NCBI GenBank assembly: GCA_012797775.1
Contig: JAAZOM010000031.1
Coordinates: forward strand, 1 to 35,170
Reading direction: 5' to 3'
Length of the DNA stretch: 35,170 nt
Origin: Candidatus Kuenenbacteria bacterium
GTDB lineage: Bacteria; Patescibacteriota; Patescibacteriia; UBA2196; GWA2-42-15
In this document: piece after piece, positions 7,192 to 15,054 of the stretch
How positions within the stretch are numbered: position 1 is the first letter of the stretch
Layout of the letters: the number at the start of each line of letters is the position of its first letter
The notes under the pieces: generated by a model
The model's database searches: none
What the model was told of the DNA's origin: nothing
The model's input: the letters and a program-made list of their open reading frames with translations, nothing else
Translations under genes and position numbers: made by a program

Positions 7192-9684
7192 ATGAAAGAT
7201 AAAAAACCAACCAAAGAAACAACCCCAGAGGAAATTACCCCCTTTGCCGAGGCTATTGAACCACGTGAAATCGTCCAGGAAATGCGTGAATCCTATCTAG
7301 ACTATGCCATGTCTGTTATTGTGGCGAGAGCCTTGCCCGATGTTCGTGACGGTCTCAAACCAGTACATCGTCGGATTCTTTATGCCATGTGGGATATTGG
7401 GCTAAAGCCCAGCGCCAAATTCCGAAAGTCTGCCACCGTTGTCGGCGAGGTCTTGGGCAAATATCACCCCCATGGCGATGCCGCTGTTTATGACTCCATG
7501 GTTCGCTTGGCTCAAAATTTTTCTATGCGCTACCCACTAGTCCATGGTCAGGGGAACTTTGGTTCTATGGATGGTGATGGCGCTGCGGCCATGCGCTACA
7601 CCGAAGCCAAACTTGCCTCTATCTCCGAGCAAATGCTTGCTGACTTAGAAAAAGATACCGTCAATTTTATCGCCAATTACGATGGTACTCAAAAAGAACC
7701 CCAAGTCCTGCCAGCCAAACTGCCCAACCTCCTCCTAAATGGCTCTCTTGGTATTGCCGTTGGTATGGCCACCAGTATCCCCCCGCACAATTTGGGCGAA
7801 GTAATTGATGGCATCTGCCATCTCATTGATCATCCCGACGCTGACCTCGACGAACTGATGGAGCACATCAAAGGACCAGACTTCCCTACTGGTGCTTCTA
7901 TTTTCAACATTGCTGACATCAAGCAAGCCTATGCTACCGGCAAAGGGTCTATTGTCATGCGTGCTGATTCCGAAATTATTGAAACCAAAAACGGTTTTCA
8001 AATTATTATTTCTTCCGTTCCTTACCAGGTCAATAAATCAGCCCTGATCGAACGCATCGCCGAATTAGTCAAAGACAAAAAGGTTGAAGGCATCAAAGAT
8101 ATCCGTGATGAATCTGCCAAGGGCGATGTCCGTATCGTCATTGATCTCAAAAAAGATACCTACCCCAAAAAAATACTAAACCAACTTTACAAACAAACTG
8201 CCCTCCAAGGCTCATTTCATGTCAACATGCTGGCTCTCATTGACGGCATCCAGCCGCGCGTTTTAACCCTGAAAATGGTCCTCGAAGAATACATAAAACA
8301 CCAGCAAGAAATTATTGTCAGGCGCACCAAGTTTGATCTGGACAAGGCCAAAGCACGCGCCCATATCCTCGAAGGCCTTATGCTCGCTTTGAGCAAAATT
8401 GATGCTGTCATAAAAACCATCAAAGAATCCAAGGATCGCGATCAGGCCAAATTAAATTTGATGGATAAATTCAAATTGACTGAGCTTCAGGCTATTGCCA
8501 TCCTTGAAATGAAACTCCAACAATTAGCCAACCTAGAGCGCCTGAAAATCGAAACCGAGCTCAAAGAAAAAATCGCCCTGATCAAAGAACTTGAATCTAT
8601 TTTAAAAAGCAAGGACAAAGTACTCCGTATTATCAAAGATGAACTAAGGGGCATCAAAGAAAAATATAATAACGAACGCAAAACAAAAATTTTTAAAAAC
8701 GCTGTGGATAAATTTTCCCAGGAAGATCTGATACCAGACGAAAGCGTTATTGTCGTTATCACCAAAGATGGCTATATCAAACGCCTACCGCCAGACACCT
8801 TTAAAACCCAAGCTCGTGGCGGTAAAGGTGTCGCTGGAGTCACCACCAAAGAAGAGGATGCCGTAGACTCACTCTTTGCTACCACCACCCATAAGGATCT
8901 ATTATTCTTCACCACTCGTGGTCGTGTCTTCCAACTCAAGGCCTATGAAATACCAGTTGCTTCGCGCACAGCCAAAGGCCAAGCTGTCGTCAATTTCCTC
9001 CAGCTCGCCCCGGGTGAAAAAGTTTCTGCCGTTCTCTCTCTGGCCGACCTCAATACCTACAAATTTCTAGTCATGTCTACCCGTCAGGGCACTATCAAAA
9101 AAGTTGCCTTGGAACAATTTGAAAATGTCCGCCGCTCCGGCCTCATTGCCATTAAACTCAAAAGCGAAGATGTCCTCGATTGGGTAAAGCCCTCTACTGG
9201 CAAAGATGAGGTTATCCTCACTTCTACTGTCGGCCAAGCTATTAGATTCAAAGAAACCAACCTCCGCCCCATGGGTCGGACTGCCTCGGGCGTTCGCGGT
9301 ATTCGCCTAAAAAAAGGCAGTGAGGTTATTGGTATGGATATTATCAATTCCAACAACAGCAAGGGCTTTATCTTTGCTCTCTCTGCCACTGGCACTGGCA
9401 AATTAACTTCACTCAAAAATTATAAAATCCAAGGTCGCGGCGGATCTGGCGTCAAAACCATGAAGCTCACTGCCAAAACCGGCAAACTGGCCTCTTCCTT
9501 TATTGTTGACCCAAGCAATTTGCCTGAAGAAGTCAAGGGTGATCTTCTGATTATCTCCGGCAAGGGTCAAGTTATCCGCCTACCTTTGAAATCGGTCCCC
9601 AATCTCGGCCGCGACACCCAAGGCGTCCGCCTCATGCGCCTCAAAGAAGAGGGCGACGAGGTCGCCAGCGTCACTTTGATGTAA
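7192..9684 (+). CDS. gyrA: DNA gyrase subunit A
   Basis: 830 residues, normal GyrA length. Type IIA topoisomerase subunit that cleaves and rejoins DNA during ATP-driven negative supercoiling with GyrB, which is not in the window. The winged-helix/tower part carries the catalytic tyrosine Y136 in [10 protein letters not shown] and the quinolone-determining region around [13 protein letters not shown]. Position 97, equivalent to E. coli Ser83, is alanine; D101, equivalent to Asp87, is kept. The C-terminal beta-pinwheel contains the GyrA box as QARGGKG (540-546), which supports gyrase over topoisomerase IV. It follows the MBL-fold and small membrane protein genes after a 50-nt AT-rich spacer and ends at a strong terminator. 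Confidence 0.97.
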   Translation: MKDKKPTKETTPEEITPFAEAIEPREIVQEMRESYLDYAMSVIVARALPDVRDGLKPVHRRILYAMWDIGLKPSAKFRKSATVVGEVLGKYHPHGDAAVYDSMVRLAQNFSMRYPLVHGQGNFGSMDGDGAAAMRYTEAKLASISEQMLADLEKDTVNFIANYDGTQKEPQVLPAKLPNLLLNGSLGIAVGMATSIPPHNLGEVIDGICHLIDHPDADLDELMEHIKGPDFPTGASIFNIADIKQAYATGKGSIVMRADSEIIETKNGFQIIISSVPYQVNKSALIERIAELVKDKKVEGIKDIRDESAKGDVRIVIDLKKDTYPKKILNQLYKQTALQGSFHVNMLALIDGIQPRVLTLKMVLEEYIKHQQEIIVRRTKFDLDKAKARAHILEGLMLALSKIDAVIKTIKESKDRDQAKLNLMDKFKLTELQAIAILEMKLQQLANLERLKIETELKEKIALIKELESILKSKDKVLRIIKDELRGIKEKYNNERKTKIFKNAVDKFSQEDLIPDESVIVVITKDGYIKRLPPDTFKTQARGGKGVAGVTTKEEDAVDSLFATTTHKDLLFFTTRGRVFQLKAYEIPVASRTAKGQAVVNFLQLAPGEKVSAVLSLADLNTYKFLVMSTRQGTIKKVALEQFENVRRSGLIAIKLKSEDVLDWVKPSTGKDEVILTSTVGQAIRFKETNLRPMGRTASGVRGIRLKKGSEVIGMDIINSNNSKGFIFALSATGTGKLTSLKNYKIQGRGGSGVKTMKLTAKTGKLASSFIVDPSNLPEEVKGDLLIISGKGQVIRLPLKSVPNLGRDTQGVRLMRLKEEGDEVASVTLM

Positions 9685-9705
9685 TCAACTATTCACCTCA
9701 ATTTC

Positions 9706-9740
9706 AAAAACCCCGCTATCCCACGGGGTTTTTCCTTTTT
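9706..9740 (+). terminator. Bidirectional terminator between gyrA and the charged orphan gene
   Basis: AAAAACCCCG (9706-9715) pairs with CGGGGTTTTT (9724-9733) and is followed by CCTTTTTT. The minus strand also carries a T-tract, so it can serve the convergent gene at 9744. Confidence 0.85.
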
Positions 9741-9743
9741 TAG

Positions 9744-10283
9744 CTAAGCCGCTCTTCTCCCGCCTTCTTTATATCCCTTCTCTTTCTCTCCCTCTTCCCC
9801 AATATCCCCATACTCCCTGATTTCTTCCGCGATCTCTTCTTCATATTTCGTTTCCATTGTGTCATCTGTTTCGTCCGTTGAGTCCTCTGTTCCATCCAAG
9901 GAATCACGCTCCCACATCTCTTCATAAGCTTTACTCTGATTCTCCTTCATACTTATTGCTGTTCTTCGCTCTTTTCTATCGTTTCCTCCCCTGTAAAAAC
10001 TTTCCTCAAAATGTCCCAATCTCCTGCTCCCCTTTTTATCCTTATCACCTTTAAACTCATTTCCACCCACCACCCGCTGTGGCCCACTTCTATCCATGCC
10101 TTCTGTGTTTGGCACCACCTTCTTTTGGATTTCTTTATATGGGTCTTCTACTTTTTGCCTCTTGCTTTCTGAGCCCACCACTTTAAACCCTGAATTTCTT
10201 GTTATCTCATCTTCATGGTCTCTCTCCCACTGAGGAAATTTACCTCTTTCAGTAGGATATCCAACCTTTATTGATCTCCCCAT
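9744..10283 (-). CDS. Highly charged hypothetical protein, 179 residues
   Basis: I do not recognise this protein. It is extremely hydrophilic, rich in Glu, Lys, Arg, Asp and Gly, with almost no hydrophobic clusters, so it is probably intrinsically disordered. There is no cysteine and no signal peptide. The C-terminal half is acidic (EEEIAEEIREYGDIGEEGE). Support for a real gene comes from a good promoter at 10311-10339, a leader of about 20 nt to the ATG, and a terminator directly after the stop codon. Against it, the composition makes reading frames easy to retain by chance, and another frame is open over part of it. Confidence 0.55.
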   Translation of the reverse strand: MGRSIKVGYPTERGKFPQWERDHEDEITRNSGFKVVGSESKRQKVEDPYKEIQKKVVPNTEGMDRSGPQRVVGGNEFKGDKDKKGSRRLGHFEESFYRGGNDRKERRTAISMKENQSKAYEEMWERDSLDGTEDSTDETDDTMETKYEEEIAEEIREYGDIGEEGEKEKGYKEGGRRAA

Positions 10284-10310
10284 ATTTTTTATCTTAATTA
10301 TTATATCTAA

Positions 10311-10339
10311 ATTTTACCCCCCCCACATACTCACGTCAA
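10311..10339 (-). promoter_or_regulatory. Promoter of the 179-residue charged protein gene
   Basis: On the minus strand, -35 TTGACG (10334-10339), 17-nt spacer ending in a run of eight G, -10 TAAAAT (10311-10316). Confidence 0.65.
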
Positions 10340-10353
10340 ATAACCAAAAGTGA

Positions 10354-10392
10354 AAAACCAAAAACCACTCCGATATTCATCAGAGTGGTTTT
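10354..10392 (-). terminator. Terminator of the tRNA-Arg/tRNA-Lys unit
   Basis: AAAACCACTC (10361-10370) pairs with GAGTGGTTTT (10383-10392), with an inner GAT/ATC extension. On the minus strand TTTTTGGTTTTTC follows. Confidence 0.75.
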
Positions 10393-10404
10393 AAAATTAT
10401 TATA

Positions 10405-10477
10405 TACCCTGTGTAGGGTTCGAACCTACGACCATCTCCTTAAGAGGGAGCCGCTCTACCAACTGAGCTAACAGGGC
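10405..10477 (-). tRNA. tRNA-Lys (CUU)
   Basis: Minus-strand cloverleaf with acceptor GCCCTGT/ACAGGGT, so the first pair is G1-U72. The discriminator is A and CCA is not encoded. The anticodon loop CTCTTAA gives anticodon CTT. The T-arm contains GGTTCGAACC. Confidence 0.93.
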
Positions 10478-10486
10478 ATAAATTCA

Positions 10487-10560
10487 TACGCCCGCCAGGA
10501 TTTGAACCCGGAACCTTCTGGTCCGAAGCCAGACGCTCTATCCGGTTGAGCTACGGGCGC
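10487..10560 (-). tRNA. tRNA-Arg (UCG)
   Basis: Minus-strand cloverleaf with acceptor GCGCCCG/CGGGCGT, again a G1-U72 first pair. The discriminator is A and CCA is not encoded. The anticodon loop CTTCGGA between TCTGG and CCAGA gives anticodon TCG. It is 9 nt upstream of tRNA-Lys, so both probably come from one precursor. Confidence 0.93.
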
Positions 10561-10591
10561 AAAAATACCAAAACGGGATAATTATTTACTA

Positions 10592-10640
10592 ATTTTAAAA
10601 AATAATAAAGCGCTTTATAAAATCAATGCTATTGAAGCAC
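10592..10640 (-). terminator. Probable terminator of the HU gene
   Basis: On the minus strand AATAAAAGTGCTT can pair imperfectly with AAAGCGCTTTATT, with G-U pairs and a long loop. ATTTTTT follows. Confidence 0.45.
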
Positions 10641-10667
10641 TTTTATTCTCCCTATATTTCTTGCCAA

Positions 10668-10949
10668 CTATTTGCTCTTCAGCGCGTCTTTCAAGGTCTT
10701 CCCTGCCCGAAATTTCGGTACTGTCACTGCTGGCACCTGGATTCTTTCCTCTGGTTTCTGCGGATTGACTCCACCTCTGGCTGATCTGAATTTGGCGATA
10801 AATGTACCAAATCCGGTCAAGGTCACCTCATCGCCTGCTTTGAGCTGTTCGATCACTGTTGCTTCAAAAGAATCCAAGACCTGCAGCACATGTCTCCTGT
10901 CTACTCCGGTTTTCTCGGCAATTTTTTCTATTAAACTAGCTTTGTTCAT
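10668..10949 (-). CDS. DNA-binding protein HU
   Basis: 93-residue histone-like protein that bends and compacts DNA as a dimer. The N-terminal helices read MNKASLIEKIAEKTGV, the hinge GFGTFIAKFRSARGGVNPQ, and the C-terminus PKFRAGKTLKDAL. The Arg-Asn-Pro region (RSARGGVNPQ) that intercalates DNA is intact. It has full family length. The promoter's -10 lies only about 8 nt upstream of the ATG, so the mRNA may be leaderless or nearly so. It sits downstream of ymdB but has its own promoter. Confidence 0.96.
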   Translation of the reverse strand: MNKASLIEKIAEKTGVDRRHVLQVLDSFEATVIEQLKAGDEVTLTGFGTFIAKFRSARGGVNPQKPEERIQVPAVTVPKFRAGKTLKDALKSK

Positions 10950-10957
10950 AAAAATTT

Positions 10958-10986
10958 ATTTTATTAGGCCGGCTACTGCCAGCCAA
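10958..10986 (-). promoter_or_regulatory. Promoter of the HU gene
   Basis: On the minus strand, -35 TTGGCT (10981-10986), 17-nt spacer that itself contains GGCTGGC and GCCGGCC, -10 TAAAAT (10958-10963). Predicted start is about 1 to 3 nt before the ATG. Confidence 0.55.
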
Positions 10987-11003
10987 AAGACCTTTAGTAT
11001 TTT

Positions 11004-11798
11004 TTAAATTTTTACTTCACTATCTAGACGTTCAATTTTTTTGGCTCGCCCACTCTTCTCGTCTATCTCCACCAAAACCGCATTGATCTGTGCTATCCCC
11101 TCTTCTGGTATCTCAAATCTGGTTGGTATCTGGGTTAAAAATAAATTCAATGGCCCTTCTTTTTCTACTCCAATTATACTATCTCTGGCTCCCACCATGC
11201 CCACATCAGATACAAAAGCCGTTCCTTTGGGTAAAATTTTATTATCACTGGTCGGCACATGAGTGTGGGTGCCAAGTACTGCGCTCACCCGACCATCCAC
11301 ATACCAGCCAAAAGCATTTTTTTCCGAGGTCGCCTCTGCGTGAAAATCTACCACCACTATATCACTTTTTGCTATCTTTAGCAATTTTTCTATTTTATCA
11401 AATTCCCGAAAAGGGTCTTCAAAATTTTCCTGCAAAAATACCCGGCCATTCAGATTTATCACACAGACTCTTTTGTTTTTTATCTTGATAGTGGCATATC
11501 CTCTCCCCGGCAAACCTTCTGGATAATTGGCAGGTCGAATAATTTTATTTTCAAAATTGGTAAACACTTCTTCATAGCCCTTCTTGGCAAAAACATGATT
11601 ACCAGTCGTCACCAAATCAACCCCTGCGGCCAAAAGCTCACGCAATGTGTCTTCTGTCACTCCGGTCCCATGAGCAATATTTTCCCCATTGGCAATAATC
11701 AAATCCGACTTATATTTCTTTTTATATTTTGGGATGATCTCCGCCAGCGCCAGCCGGCCTATCTTTCCAGTCACATCACCAAAAAATATTATCTTCAT
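11004..11798 (-). CDS. ymdB: YmdB-family metallophosphoesterase
   Basis: 264 residues, the full length of the TIGR00282/YmdB family. Bacterial homologues are cyclic-nucleotide phosphodiesterases; in Bacillus, YmdB acts as a regulator whose gene lies downstream of rny. Metal-binding residues of the calcineurin-like fold are present: D8 in FFGDVTGKIGR, E39/N40 in NGENIAHG, N67/H68 in TTGNH, H153 in DFHAEATSEK, and H178/H180 in GTHTHVPT. The gene starts 5 nt after the PLC/P1-like gene and is the last of the three-gene rny operon. The ATG is the first codon of the conserved N-terminal strand. Confidence 0.93.
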   Translation of the reverse strand: MKIIFFGDVTGKIGRLALAEIIPKYKKKYKSDLIIANGENIAHGTGVTEDTLRELLAAGVDLVTTGNHVFAKKGYEEVFTNFENKIIRPANYPEGLPGRGYATIKIKNKRVCVINLNGRVFLQENFEDPFREFDKIEKLLKIAKSDIVVVDFHAEATSEKNAFGWYVDGRVSAVLGTHTHVPTSDNKILPKGTAFVSDVGMVGARDSIIGVEKEGPLNLFLTQIPTRFEIPEEGIAQINAVLVEIDEKSGRAKKIERLDSEVKI

Positions 11799-11803
11799 AA
11801 ACC

Positions 11804-12568
11804 TTAATTTTCATTATTTATTAACGCCCTACCATCTTTTATCTCCAAAAACAAAGACCACCACACCACGGCCAGGGCATATTCTATCTTTGGTATTAAT
11901 TCCTTATTTATCCTATGCCACAAAGCACGATCAAAACCATTTTTTAAAAATTCTTCATATAAACCCAGTGCTTTTATCTTCACTGCCATCGCCCCAATAA
12001 ACGCCTCCACTTCCCGGCTCTTAATTTCTTCTAGCCTATCAAATTTTGGTTTTTGACGCTTACCAAATACCTGCCAAAAATTTATAGTTGCTTCAAAAAT
12101 CATATGCCTGTTTTTTAGGCTCGACGGTCTATTCGCAAAATAATAAGGGTCTTCCCAGTCTCTATATTTTTTTATTGGCCTTACTCTCCTACCAAAATGA
12201 TGTGATGGCGACAAGGCATCCACAATAAAATGACTCATCCAAGTAAAGTCGTTCTCCCAAGGCAAATTTTGCATTGCTCGCTCCTTTGCATCTCTATATT
12301 GTCTATAAATTTGTTTTAATGCCCCACCTTGACCCGTCTCTGGATTATAATAAGACTCCGATGTTGCTCTACCCCCTTTCATCCAAAGTCTGTCTGGCCC
12401 ATAAGCCCCATCATATTTAAAAACATCTTTCATTTTTATAAAATCACCAAATTCTGGCTTGAGTTCTTGCAACGCCCTGTAAGTATCATAATAAATCAAA
12501 CTATGACTGTCCCAACGCAACCAAGCCGGTGGAAAAGAAAGAATTGAACTTATTACCCCAGAATTCAT
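11804..12568 (-). CDS. Hypothetical protein with a PLC/P1-nuclease-like motif
   Basis: 254 residues, no signal peptide or clear membrane segment. The stretch FTWMSHFIVDALSPSHHFGR (109-128) resembles the HxxxD...H zinc-site helix of zinc-dependent phospholipase C and S1/P1 nucleases. H113, D117, H123 and H124 are candidate ligands, with further histidine at 22 and aspartates nearby. These families normally act outside the cell after export, and no export signal is visible here. The gene lies between rny and ymdB (gaps of 40 and 5 nt), so a role in RNA or nucleotide turnover is suggested by position only. The family assignment is tentative. Confidence 0.6.
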   Translation of the reverse strand: MNSGVISSILSFPPAWLRWDSHSLIYYDTYRALQELKPEFGDFIKMKDVFKYDGAYGPDRLWMKGGRATSESYYNPETGQGGALKQIYRQYRDAKERAMQNLPWENDFTWMSHFIVDALSPSHHFGRRVRPIKKYRDWEDPYYFANRPSSLKNRHMIFEATINFWQVFGKRQKPKFDRLEEIKSREVEAFIGAMAVKIKALGLYEEFLKNGFDRALWHRINKELIPKIEYALAVVWWSLFLEIKDGRALINNEN

Positions 12569-12608
12569 AATAAAACTAAATTAATTTTGAGTTTTAACTT
12601 TTAAGTTT

Positions 12609-14123
12609 TTATCTGGCATATTCCTCTACCCGCGTCTCTCTTATCACCAACACTCTTATCTCACCTGGGTATTTCAACTCCTGCTCTATTTTATCAGCTA
12701 CCTCTCTGGCCAATTTTTTAGCACCCCAATCATCCACCACGCTTGGTTCCACAAATACCCGCAATTCTCTGCCCGCCTGTATCGCATAAACCTTTTCCAC
12801 CCCAGCAATATTTTTGGCAGTATTTTCGAGATCATCCAAACGCTGTACATATTGCTCATAAGTATCCTTTCTAGCCCCTGGCCTTGCCCCAGAAATTGCA
12901 TCCGCTGTTTTTACTATAACACCTTCGAGAGATTCTGGGTGGTCCTGATGATGTTCCAAGGAGACTCTGGCTATTTCTTCTGGCAAGCCAAACTTCTTCA
13001 TAATATCATAGCCAATCTCTGGATGCCCGCCTTTTACTTCATGATCAACTGCTTTGCCAATGTCGTGTAAAAGGCCTCCTTTTTTGGCAATCGCCACGTC
13101 TGCTCCAAGATCCTGGGCCAAAAGTCCTGATAACAAAGACACCTCTATTGAGTGCTGCAAAACATTGTGTCCATAACTGGTTCTGTATTTCAAACGGCCC
13201 AAAATTTGCACCAATTTTGGATCCAATCCGCCAACTCCCACAGTATACATAGCGTCTTCGCCTGCTTTTTTTATTTCAATAGATAAATCCTTTTTTGCAG
13301 CTTCTATTGCCTCTTCTATCCTACCTGGATGAATCCGGCCGTCAGCCATCAATTTTTCCAGAGCCACTCTGGCAACCTGCCTTCTAATTGGGCTAAAACC
13401 AGACACCCAAATTGTACCCGGAGTTTCATCGACAATCAATTCTGTCCCGGTCAATTGTTCAATTGCTTTTATGTTGCGTCCCTCTTTGCCGATTATTCTC
13501 CCCTTCATCTCGTCACTCGGCAGGTTGACAGTTGTCGTGGTCGTTTCAGCCGAATGTGAGGTAGCACAACGCTCTATTACCGATGACAAGATATGTTTGG
13601 CTTTTTCCTCGAGCTCCTCTGTGGTCTGTCTTTCTAATTTACGTACCCTATTATAAAGCTCCTCTTTTACCTCGGACTCCACGTTATTAATCAAAACCTG
13701 CTTCGCTTCATCCTTGGTCAAAGCAGCTATCTTCTCCAGCTTTTCCATGCCCCGCTCCTTTATCTTTTGTAAATCTTCCTTCAGGGCGTCTATACTTTTT
13801 TCTTTTTCAGACAACTTTGTCCTCTTATCCTCAAATTCCAAAAGCTTTTGGTCAAACATCCCTTCTCTTTTTTCCAGTCTTCGTTGGATCTCCAAAAGCT
13901 CCCTGCGTCTCTTGTCTTCCTCTTGTTTGGCGTTTTCCAAGACCTCCAAAGATTTATTTTTGGCTTCCAAAATAAGTTCTCGATATTTATCCTTAGCTTC
14001 GGAAATTATCTTTTCTACTCTAGCCTCGGCTGTCTGGGCATCGTGCTTCGCAATAGTACGACGAAAATAGTACCCGACGGTCACGCCTATACCGAGTACT
14101 AGCAAAAATATTAAAACTTCCAT
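12609..14123 (-). CDS. rny: Ribonuclease Y
   Basis: Membrane-anchored endoribonuclease of 504 residues that starts mRNA decay. It has an N-terminal TM segment (about 2-20), a long charged coiled coil (about 25-180), a KH domain with GRIIGKEG at 208-215, and an HD domain with H353/D354 in LLHDIGKAVDHE. Length and order match Firmicutes RNase Y. AAGGGGA lies about 6 nt before the ATG. It is first in an operon with the PLC/P1-like gene and ymdB. It is transcribed from 14398-14426 through an unusually long leader of about 270 nt containing hairpins and a T-run, which suggests post-initiation control. Confidence 0.97.
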   Translation of the reverse strand: MEVLIFLLVLGIGVTVGYYFRRTIAKHDAQTAEARVEKIISEAKDKYRELILEAKNKSLEVLENAKQEEDKRRRELLEIQRRLEKREGMFDQKLLEFEDKRTKLSEKEKSIDALKEDLQKIKERGMEKLEKIAALTKDEAKQVLINNVESEVKEELYNRVRKLERQTTEELEEKAKHILSSVIERCATSHSAETTTTTVNLPSDEMKGRIIGKEGRNIKAIEQLTGTELIVDETPGTIWVSGFSPIRRQVARVALEKLMADGRIHPGRIEEAIEAAKKDLSIEIKKAGEDAMYTVGVGGLDPKLVQILGRLKYRTSYGHNVLQHSIEVSLLSGLLAQDLGADVAIAKKGGLLHDIGKAVDHEVKGGHPEIGYDIMKKFGLPEEIARVSLEHHQDHPESLEGVIVKTADAISGARPGARKDTYEQYVQRLDDLENTAKNIAGVEKVYAIQAGRELRVFVEPSVVDDWGAKKLAREVADKIEQELKYPGEIRVLVIRETRVEEYAR

Positions 14124-14240
14124 ATTTATTCCCCTTGAAATTAAAGAAGGAGGAAATTTTACACTCTAAAAATCTACCTGAGATAAAACAACTGGCCCTA
14201 AGACAAAAAGCCCCAAAGCCTCTTTGAGAAAAAGAAAAAT

Positions 14241-14390
14241 TTTAAACTAAAACTAGTAAAAGAAAACATTTAGTTTAAAAAAACAGTTCCTGTCTCTTGC
14301 CCTTATCTCCCGTTACCGATATTTGAGAGTGCCCTCTTTCCAATCCCCTGCTTTAAAAATTTAATTTATATAAAATCAGCTTTTTCAAGC
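14241..14390 (-). promoter_or_regulatory. Long structured leader of rny with possible attenuator
   Basis: From the promoter the minus-strand RNA first contains nested helices: AGAG(GGCA)CTCT, TATC/GATA and CTCT/AGAG between about 14292 and 14333. Next is a short hairpin ACAG-GAA-CTGT (14283-14293 on the map) followed by seven U (14277-14283). Then comes an 11-bp AT-rich hairpin whose arms are 14241-14251 and 14269-14279. The U-run overlaps the arm of the later hairpin, so the two folds compete. I do not recognise a known riboswitch class. Confidence 0.4.
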
Positions 14391-14397
14391 TATTTCT

Positions 14398-14426
14398 AGC
14401 ATATCATAAATCACCGCTTTTGGCAA
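14398..14426 (-). promoter_or_regulatory. Promoter of the rny operon
   Basis: On the minus strand, -35 TTGCCA (14421-14426), 17-nt spacer, -10 TATGCT (14398-14403). Predicted start is near 14391. Confidence 0.6.
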
Positions 14427-14461
14427 GCCTTCTAATATAAAGCCAAGCTAATTTTTCACCC

Positions 14462-14490
14462 TTGCCTTTTTATAAAACTTGTGTTAATAT
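14462..14490 (+). promoter_or_regulatory. Promoter of rpsO-pnp
   Basis: -35 TTGCCT (14462-14467), 17-nt spacer, -10 TAATAT (14485-14490). Predicted start is near 14497, directly before a 10-bp leader stem. Confidence 0.65.
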
Positions 14491-14499
14491 TTCTTTAAA

Positions 14500-14554
14500 T
14501 TTTACTGCCCTATTATCTAACGTATCCTTGGCTAAACAAACCATGGCAGTAAAA
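14500..14554 (+). promoter_or_regulatory. rpsO leader stem-loop, candidate S15 autoregulatory site
   Basis: TTTTACTGCC (14500-14509) pairs perfectly with GGCAGTAAAA (14545-14554), enclosing a 35-nt loop with further TGG/CCA pairing. The stem begins within a few nt of the predicted transcript start and ends 32 nt before the ATG of rpsO. S15 represses its own translation through leader structures in several bacteria; the link here is inference. Confidence 0.5.
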
Positions 14555-14586
14555 ACAAAAAGCTGGGGATATCGAAAGGGAATATT

Positions 14587-14934
14587 ATGTTGGATCGAGA
14601 CAAAAAACAGGCCTTGATCAAAAAGTTCAAGACCCACGACAACGACACTGGTTCACCCCAGGTCCAGATTGCTATTTTGACCGAAGAAATTCACGAGCTC
14701 ACCGACCACCTAAAAAAACACAAAAAAGATTTCTCCTCTCGCCGTGGTCTTTTTAGAAAAGTAAATCTGCGCCGCAAGCTTCTTTTATTTTTGAGTAAAA
14801 CGGAACCTGAAAACTATGAGGCTCTTGTCAAAAAACTGAAAATCAAAAAAATCACTGAACCAGAAGGCAAAAAAGACATCTTGGAAGAGGAAGCAATAAA
14901 AACGGAAGAAGAAACCAATGAAGAAGAAAATTAA
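14587..14934 (+). CDS. rpsO: 30S ribosomal protein S15 with acidic tail
   Basis: 115 residues. The first about 88 are a standard S15, which binds 16S rRNA and nucleates the platform. Family signatures read GSPQVQIAILTEEI, LTDHLKKHKKDFSSRRGL and RRKLLLFLSK. The usual length is 88-89, so residues 89-115 are an extra tail (ILEEEAIKTEEETNEEEN) that is strongly acidic and probably disordered. AAGGGA lies 6 nt upstream of the ATG. It is followed by pnp, as in the classical rpsO-pnp operon. Confidence 0.97.
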   Translation: MLDRDKKQALIKKFKTHDNDTGSPQVQIAILTEEIHELTDHLKKHKKDFSSRRGLFRKVNLRRKLLLFLSKTEPENYEALVKKLKIKKITEPEGKKDILEEEAIKTEEETNEEEN

Positions 14935-14953
14935 ATCGTTTATTTATTAACCT

Positions 14954-14978
14954 TTCGCCAAGCTCGCCGCTTGGCGAA
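14954..14978 (+). promoter_or_regulatory. Hairpin between rpsO and pnp (proximal)
   Basis: TTCGCCAAGC (14954-14963) pairs perfectly with GCTTGGCGAA (14969-14978) across the 5-nt loop TCGCC. No U-run follows, only TTATAATTAATT. It is more likely an RNA-processing or stability element than a strong terminator. Confidence 0.6.
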
Positions 14979-14988
14979 TTATAATTAA

Positions 14989-15041
14989 TTGGCTGGCAAA
15001 CACCCAGGCTGCTTATTGCAAGCTTGTCGTTTGCCAGCCAA
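14989..15041 (+). promoter_or_regulatory. pnp leader long stem-loop
   Basis: TTGGCTGGCAAAC (14989-15001) pairs perfectly over 13 bp with GTTTGCCAGCCAA (15029-15041). The loop has an inner GCTT/AAGC helix. The stem ends 4 nt before the GGAG Shine-Dalgarno sequence of pnp. In E. coli an RNase III-cleaved leader stem mediates PNPase autocontrol; this element occupies the equivalent place. Confidence 0.6.
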
Positions 15042-15054
15042 CAATGGAGAAAGC

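Noticed and set aside
9740-9925. Short frame overlapping the charged 179-residue gene
   Set aside because: Very basic, repetitive product from purine-rich DNA with no promoter or ribosome binding site of its own.
14989-15054. Upstream TTG extension of PNPase
   Set aside because: It would translate the long leader stem, and a proper GGAG and ATG lie at the conserved N-terminus.
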